A stretch of 64,000 nt of DNA from JBBQLG01 sp964251665. Its GTDB lineage: Bacteria; Bacteroidota; Bacteroidia; Cytophagales; Spirosomataceae. Each line of letters starts with the position of its first letter. The first letter of the stretch is position 1. Positions 60,248 to 64,000 of this stretch are shown in pieces. Below the pieces are notes generated by a model. It was not told the DNA's origin. It ran no database searches and saw nothing but the letters and a program-made list of their open reading frames with translations. Both the position numbers and the translations under genes were made by a program. The stretch is from positions 186,001 to 250,000 of the forward strand of contig CAXUKO010000009.1 in NCBI GenBank assembly GCA_964251665.1. The letters are read 5' to 3'.

Positions 60248-60289
60248 GTAAGGGATAACTAAGTCCGTGTCGACCTACTTATCCCTTAC
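60248..60289. terminator. Hairpin between convergent genes
   Basis: GTAAGGGATAA (60248-60258) with TTATCCCTTAC (60279-60289), 20-nt loop. It lies between the hypothetical gene and the FKBP gene. Confidence 0.6.
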
Positions 60290-60300
60290 CACTATTTACG

Positions 60301-60732
60301 CTACCGAATACCGACCAGTTCGACCTCGAACACCAGATCCTGACCAGCCAGGGGGTGGTTGGCATCGAGTGTCACGCTGGTATCGGTTACCTCGCGGATG
60401 ATAACCGGGATGGGCTGCGGGCTGCCATCTTCGTGCATATTCAGGGTCATGCCTTCTTCGAGGGGAATATCGGCCGGAATTTCATCGCGGTTTAACGTGA
60501 AAACCATTTCTTCGTGGGCCGGGCCGTAAGCATCTTCAACCGGAATATTTACCGTCTTGGAATCGCCTACTTCCATTCCCGAAATGCCATCGTCGAAGCC
60601 TTTGATAACCTGCCCGCCACCGAGGGTAAATTCGAGTGGTTCGCGCCCCTTTGAGGAGTCAAAAATGGTACCATCGGTCAGAGTGCCGGTATAGTGCACC
60701 TGAACGGTGTCGCCGGCTTTTGCTTGTGCCAT
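60301..60732 (-). CDS. FKBP-type peptidyl-prolyl isomerase, SlyD-like
   Basis: 143 residues. MAQAKAGDTVQVHYTGTLTD, GTIFDSSKGREPLEFTLGGG, QVIKGFDDGISGMEVGDSKT and ANHPLAGQDLVFEVELVGIR match the SlyD-type FKBP with an inserted flap (about 68-120). It isomerises prolyl bonds and has chaperone activity. It lacks a metal-binding His-rich tail. Its promoter has an exact TACCTTTG box 27 bp upstream. Confidence 0.93.
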   Translation of the reverse strand: MAQAKAGDTVQVHYTGTLTDGTIFDSSKGREPLEFTLGGGQVIKGFDDGISGMEVGDSKTVNIPVEDAYGPAHEEMVFTLNRDEIPADIPLEEGMTLNMHEDGSPQPIPVIIREVTDTSVTLDANHPLAGQDLVFEVELVGIR

Positions 60733-60759
60733 AACTCAAAATCATTTTTGTGATAGGCA

Positions 60760-60767
60760 CAAAGGTA
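60760..60767 (-). promoter_or_regulatory. -7 box of the FKBP gene (TACCTTTG)
   Basis: Exact TAnnTTTG on the minus strand, 27 bp before the ATG. Confidence 0.6.
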
Positions 60768-60875
60768 GGGAAACGCCCCTGATTGCCCCGGTTTCTACCC
60801 GTTTTTTCCACAACAGCAACTGTTTCTTATCCGGTGGTCTTCGTACCTTTCCCGACTTCCTGTTCCACTTGGTGT

Positions 60876-62168
60876 ATGAGCTACCGCTACCGTGTGCTGT
60901 CCTTTTTGTTTTCACTATCCGTCATCACGTACCTCGACCGGGTCTGCATTTCCGTGGTTGGGGTGCGCATGAAAACGGACTTGGGCCTGAGTACCCAGCA
61001 GTTCGGCTATGTGCTCGGGGCGTTTGCGCTGGCCTACGCTCTGTTCGAGATTCCCACCGGGGCGTTGGGCGACCGCGTGGGGCCGCGCCGGGTGCTAACC
61101 CGCATTGTGGTGTGGTGGTCGGGCTTCACGGCTCTGACCGGCGCGGCTACCGGGTTTGTGCCGCTGCTGATTACCCGATTTCTGTTCGGCATTGGTGAAG
61201 CCGGCGCGTATCCCAACAGTTCCATCGTGGTGTCGCGCTGGTTTCCGGCGGTCGAAACCGGACGGGCACAGGCTTTTATCTGGGGAGCCGGGCGGTTGGG
61301 CGGGGCGCTCTCGCCGTTGATTGTGGTACCGGTGGCGGTGGCTTTCGGCTGGCGGGCCTCTTTTCTGGTGATGGGTGCGCTCGGACTGGTCTGGGCGCTG
61401 GTCTGGTATGGCTGGTTTCGTGATTTCCCCAACGAGAAACGAGGCATTTCACCGGCAGAATTAACCCAAATTGAAACCGGTCGGCGTTACCGGCCCGATG
61501 GCCACCGGCACCGGTTTCCGTGGCAGGCCATGCTCCGTAGCCGTAACCTCTGGGCGCTGATGTTGATGTTTCACTTCTTCATGTACGGCGCGTATTTCTT
61601 CTCGGCCTGGCTCCCCACGTATTTGCAGGAGGGCCGTCATTTTTCCGAACAACAGATGAAGCTTTTCACCACGCTGCCGTTTTTGCTGGGTGCCGTGGGC
61701 TGTTTCACCGGCGGTTACCTCAGCGACTGGCTGGCCAAACGCTACGGTCTGACGTTTGGCCGACGCATCGTGGGGCTGGTGGGCATGGGGCTGTCAAGCG
61801 CCATTATGCTGACGGCATCACTCACGGCCGACAATCAGACGGCGGCTTACCTGCTGGCAGTGGGTATGCTGTTTAAAGACCTGACGCTGCCCGTAGCCTT
61901 TGCCGTCTGCGTGGATATTGGCCGGAGCCGCGCCGGTACGGTATCGGGAGCCATGAACACCGCAGGTCAGTTAGGTGCCTTTTTCCTGGCTGTTGTGTTT
62001 GGGGAAATCGTCAGCCGAACGGGTAACTACAACATGCCGCTCTATTTTATTGCCTTTCTGCTCCTGTGCAGCAGTTTACTCTGGCTCGTGATTGACCCCA
62101 TGCAGAGCGTCGAACAGTTGATGGACGACGCGGAACAGGCCAAATCCGTCCCGACACAGTTGCTTTAG
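60876..62168 (+). CDS. MFS transporter (anion:cation symporter-like)
   Basis: ATG at 60876 gives 430 residues and 12 predicted membrane helices, which fits MFS; the upstream frame to 60783 adds a polar stretch that crosses the promoter region. TYLDRVCISVVG (helix 1), GALGDRVGPRRVL (MFS motif A), RFLFGIGEAGAYPNSS and WFPAVETGRAQAFIWGAGRL match the ACS/NarK-like anion:cation symporters, often carrying organic acids or sugar acids. Overlaps the convergent thioredoxin-like gene by 4 bp. Confidence 0.9.
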   Translation: MSYRYRVLSFLFSLSVITYLDRVCISVVGVRMKTDLGLSTQQFGYVLGAFALAYALFEIPTGALGDRVGPRRVLTRIVVWWSGFTALTGAATGFVPLLITRFLFGIGEAGAYPNSSIVVSRWFPAVETGRAQAFIWGAGRLGGALSPLIVVPVAVAFGWRASFLVMGALGLVWALVWYGWFRDFPNEKRGISPAELTQIETGRRYRPDGHRHRFPWQAMLRSRNLWALMLMFHFFMYGAYFFSAWLPTYLQEGRHFSEQQMKLFTTLPFLLGAVGCFTGGYLSDWLAKRYGLTFGRRIVGLVGMGLSSAIMLTASLTADNQTAAYLLAVGMLFKDLTLPVAFAVCVDIGRSRAGTVSGAMNTAGQLGAFFLAVVFGEIVSRTGNYNMPLYFIAFLLLCSSLLWLVIDPMQSVEQLMDDAEQAKSVPTQLL

Positions 62169-62791
62169 CGGGCAGTAGTCCAGGCCGTCAGCAGGGCTAT
62201 AAATTCGGTTTGCAGCGTTTGGGTGCGGTCTTTGGCGTACCAGCCGTGAATGCGTTCCAGCAACTCATCGAACGGCAGTTCGTCCGCCTTCCAGTTAGTC
62301 ATCAGCGTTTGAAGCACCGCCGGACGCGGGCCCCAGGTGCCGAGTTCGGTGAGTGTGCTGGTGGTCAGGCAGATCAGTTTGGGAATGGACCGGCCACCGT
62401 GCGTCAGGTACGCATCCATCACGGGGAGGTTCTTGTCCCGCAGCAGTAATTTCAGGGTAATCAGTGAATTCTGACCGGCGATGTGATTGATCACCGGCAG
62501 GCACTGCGCCACATCGCCACACCATGATTCGACCAGTACCAGCCAGGTCCACGGTTCCGACACCGCCTGAGCGGCCTGAATCAGTTCTGGCTGGAGCACC
62601 GTAGTGCGGTCCAGCCGGCTGATGCGGTGGAAATTCAGGTCAGTCAGCTGGAGAATCCGGTCAGTGTTATAGTGTGGATCGTCGGAAGTCGTTTTGCCTT
62701 CTGCGAGCAGGGTTTTCGAGCGGGCAATAAATTCAGGATAGGTCATGGCCGACGCAAGCAGGTCGGGCGTAATGGCAGGGGCAGCAATCAT
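62165..62791 (-). CDS. Thioredoxin-family protein with WCGD motif
   Basis: ATG at 62791 (208 residues). The fold is thioredoxin-like: WTWLVLVESWCGDVAQCLPV carries a WCGD motif with one cysteine in the usual CxxC position (a second Cys 5 residues on, at QC), and IPKLICLTTSTLTELG the cis-Pro loop. This is the group often annotated as thioredoxin family in Bacteroidota, not a classical thioredoxin. Function unknown, perhaps a thiol transferase. Its 3' end overlaps the MFS gene. Confidence 0.75.
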   Translation of the reverse strand: MIAAPAITPDLLASAMTYPEFIARSKTLLAEGKTTSDDPHYNTDRILQLTDLNFHRISRLDRTTVLQPELIQAAQAVSEPWTWLVLVESWCGDVAQCLPVINHIAGQNSLITLKLLLRDKNLPVMDAYLTHGGRSIPKLICLTTSTLTELGTWGPRPAVLQTLMTNWKADELPFDELLERIHGWYAKDRTQTLQTEFIALLTAWTTAR

Positions 62792-62895
62792 ATAAACCAG
62801 TGTTTCCCTGCAAACAGACGGGCCTGGCTGGTTAGTTCTCGTCCACACGGGACCAACTGCCTGATTTCTCAGAAAAGCGGGAGTATAAAGAAAGA

Positions 62896-62925
62896 GCTTC
62901 CTAACGAACAGGAAGCCCTTTTGGC
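62896..62925 (-). terminator. Terminator of the Panacea/TM operon
   Basis: GCTTCCT with AGGAAGC, extended by imperfect A/T-flanked pairs (about 62896-62925), just downstream of the membrane-protein gene on the minus strand. Confidence 0.6.
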
Positions 62926-62949
62926 GGATGAGTAGCTGACTGGGGGCGC

Positions 62950-63333
62950 TTAACTGGCGGCCTGATTCGGGAACAGGTACTTGGTTACCGACAGGAAAAA
63001 CGCCGTGACATTAATCGTTGTCGAACCAATCAGTCCGAGAACAATGGTATCGGACAGCACCAGCCAGCGCAGACCAACGGCAACAATCATGATGAGAATG
63101 ATGACGAGCCAGATCGACACCATCCAGAAAATACGCTGCGCATACTTTTTGCGCTCCTGCGTATTCTGGCGCGTCTGCTCCAGTTCAGCATTTATTTTAC
63201 TGATTTCCCCTCTGATTCGCTCGGTTTCGTAGCGGTTCAGTTCCCCGGTTGTCTGCAAATCAGGCTCAGCGGAGGTTTGGGTAACATCATTCGCTAAGGC
63301 CGTGAATGGATCAAGAGGTGGTTTTGTACTCAT
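62950..63333 (-). CDS. Small two-TM protein paired with a Panacea gene (candidate toxin)
   Basis: 127 residues. A polar N-terminus (about 60 residues) forms a coiled coil (YETERIRGEISKINAELEQT, RQNTQERKKYAQ). Two membrane helices follow: IFWMVSIWLVIILIMIVAVG and VLGLIGSTTINVTAFFLSV. No enzymatic motif. The ATG lies 1 bp after the Panacea stop codon. Membrane-disrupting small proteins are known toxin partners of Panacea antitoxins, so it is a candidate PanT toxin (inference); a channel or adaptor is also possible. Confidence 0.7.
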   Translation of the reverse strand: MSTKPPLDPFTALANDVTQTSAEPDLQTTGELNRYETERIRGEISKINAELEQTRQNTQERKKYAQRIFWMVSIWLVIILIMIVAVGLRWLVLSDTIVLGLIGSTTINVTAFFLSVTKYLFPNQAAS

Positions 63334-63334
63334 A

Positions 63335-63820
63335 TCAGGCAGGTTCCAGCTGCATCAATCGCCTGAAATAGTCTTTAATCAAGTCGTTCGGAATGGTCGA
63401 ACTGGCAGCCGGTCCACGGTAGGATTGCGCCCAGGGCGACCCTTTTTTATGCGACCAGCCCGACAGTTGAATGGCGCTGTAATCTTTAGCCGTTGCCCAG
63501 GTATCGCTGATGGTTTTACTGGCGTCGTTACCAAGGGCATGCAGATCCGTATAGACATCGTCGCCGATTTTCAGGTACAGGCTGGGGTAGTCCGTAATGG
63601 GCGCATTACCCCACTGCTTGAAACTTTGATAGACTTCCGGAATAACCGGCCCATACTCCCACGCTTCGATTGGCTCGTTGAGCAGGGGTTTACCGTACGT
63701 TGCCAGGTGAATACCATGCGCCAGATACAGCAGTTTCTGCAACTTCATGGGCGTAATCGGTTGCCCCTGGTCAATACCAAGCTGAATGAATTTACTGGCG
63801 ATGAAAAGGGGCGAATACAT
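63335..63820 (-). CDS. Panacea-domain (DUF4065/SocA-like) protein, candidate antitoxin
   Basis: 161 residues. SPLFIASKFIQLGIDQGQPI, TPMKLQKLLYLAHGIHLATY, LNEPIEAWEYGPVIPEVYQS and FKQWGNAPIT reproduce the Panacea pattern (KLxKLLYxAHG, Glu-Ala-W-x-x-GPV-I-P-x-V-Y). Panacea proteins neutralise many unrelated toxins and are usually the first gene of the pair, as here. Known from SocA and from PanAT systems. It lies between proS (73 bp away) and the TM gene. Confidence 0.85.
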   Translation of the reverse strand: MYSPLFIASKFIQLGIDQGQPITPMKLQKLLYLAHGIHLATYGKPLLNEPIEAWEYGPVIPEVYQSFKQWGNAPITDYPSLYLKIGDDVYTDLHALGNDASKTISDTWATAKDYSAIQLSGWSHKKGSPWAQSYRGPAASSTIPNDLIKDYFRRLMQLEPA

Positions 63821-63892
63821 GGCTGTTCGAGTTAGTTATCGCAGGGTTAACAATAGAAACGCAAAAAAATCACAAACAAAGGTGCGTCAAGG

Positions 63893-64000
63893 TCAATATG
63901 CCCGGGCGAATACCACGCGCTGCCGCGACGGTTTACCTGAGTACACGCAAACGCCTTCCTCATAGGCGGCCTCCAGTGGTATGCAACGTATAGTGGCCTT
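63893..64000 (-). CDS. proS: Prolyl-tRNA synthetase, C-terminal end (cut by window edge)
   Basis: The minus strand from 64000 reads KATIRCIPLEAAYEEGVCVY then SGKPSRQRVVFARAY and a TGA. The GKPSxQRVxFAxAY ending is the C-terminus of the eukaryote/archaeal-type ProRS used by Bacteroidota. Only 35 residues are in the window, so the call rests on this tail. Confidence 0.85.
   Translation of the reverse strand, partial: KATIRCIPLEAAYEEGVCVYSGKPSRQRVVFARAY

Overview
The window looks like chromosomal DNA from a Bacteroidota member, most likely order Cytophagales (Spirosoma-like). That placement is inference. It rests on repeated TAnnTTTG promoter boxes without Shine-Dalgarno sites, many TPR/OmpA/TonB-type envelope proteins, a prokaryotic HU-CCDC81 plus SPOR protein, and gene families (DUF4142, DUF4126, UVDE, DapD) usual in that group. 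Most of the window is moderately GC-rich and gene-dense. The exception is an AT-rich, gene-poor island at about 30.36-33.86 kb.

Layout. 1-7.3 kb: a truncated M23 peptidase, trxB, an OmpA/TPR/PD40 envelope protein, queE, a dicarboxylate/amino-acid:cation symporter and a PBP4-type carboxypeptidase. 7.4-20.1 kb: an ArnT-like membrane glycosyltransferase, glutamate synthase gltB and gltD with a DUF29 gene between them, a TPR lipoprotein and an M61/PDZ peptidase. 20.2-29.3 kb: a same-strand run of a 1016-aa TPR protein, a beta-barrel, an HU/SPOR protein, a TonB-like protein, folC and trmB, followed by convergent gapA. 30.3-33.9 kb: the AT-rich island carrying dapD and an XRE regulator, two decayed IS3-type transposase relics, a dif-like site and a parS-like site. 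33.9-46 kb: a TPR/coiled-coil protein, gyrA, an SMP-30-like lipoprotein, DUF4126, a truncated hemoglobin, an ArsC-like gene broken by an amber codon, a Res-Xre toxin-antitoxin pair, a DUF4142 lipoprotein, an S53 peptidase and a zinc alcohol dehydrogenase. 46-56.4 kb: dnaK, a DUF937-like gene, a NuiA-like nuclease inhibitor, the thrS-infC-rpmI-rplT translation cluster with two elaborate intergenic RNA structures, a TPR lipoprotein, an RNA methyltransferase, an EVE protein and a DinB-like protein. 56.9-64 kb: an ECF sigma factor, a secreted beta protein, uvsE, an FKBP isomerase, an MFS transporter, a thioredoxin-like protein, a Panacea-domain antitoxin next to a small membrane protein (candidate PanAT toxin-antitoxin), and the 3' end of proS.

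The points most worth a second look are: the dif-like site in the IS-littered island, which suggests the replication terminus is here; the Panacea/TM pair; the single amber codon in the arsC-like gene; the very long perfect inverted repeats at 18.2 and 53.1 kb; and the nested RNA structures upstream and downstream of infC. Gene functions are assigned from motifs read by eye. No database search was possible.
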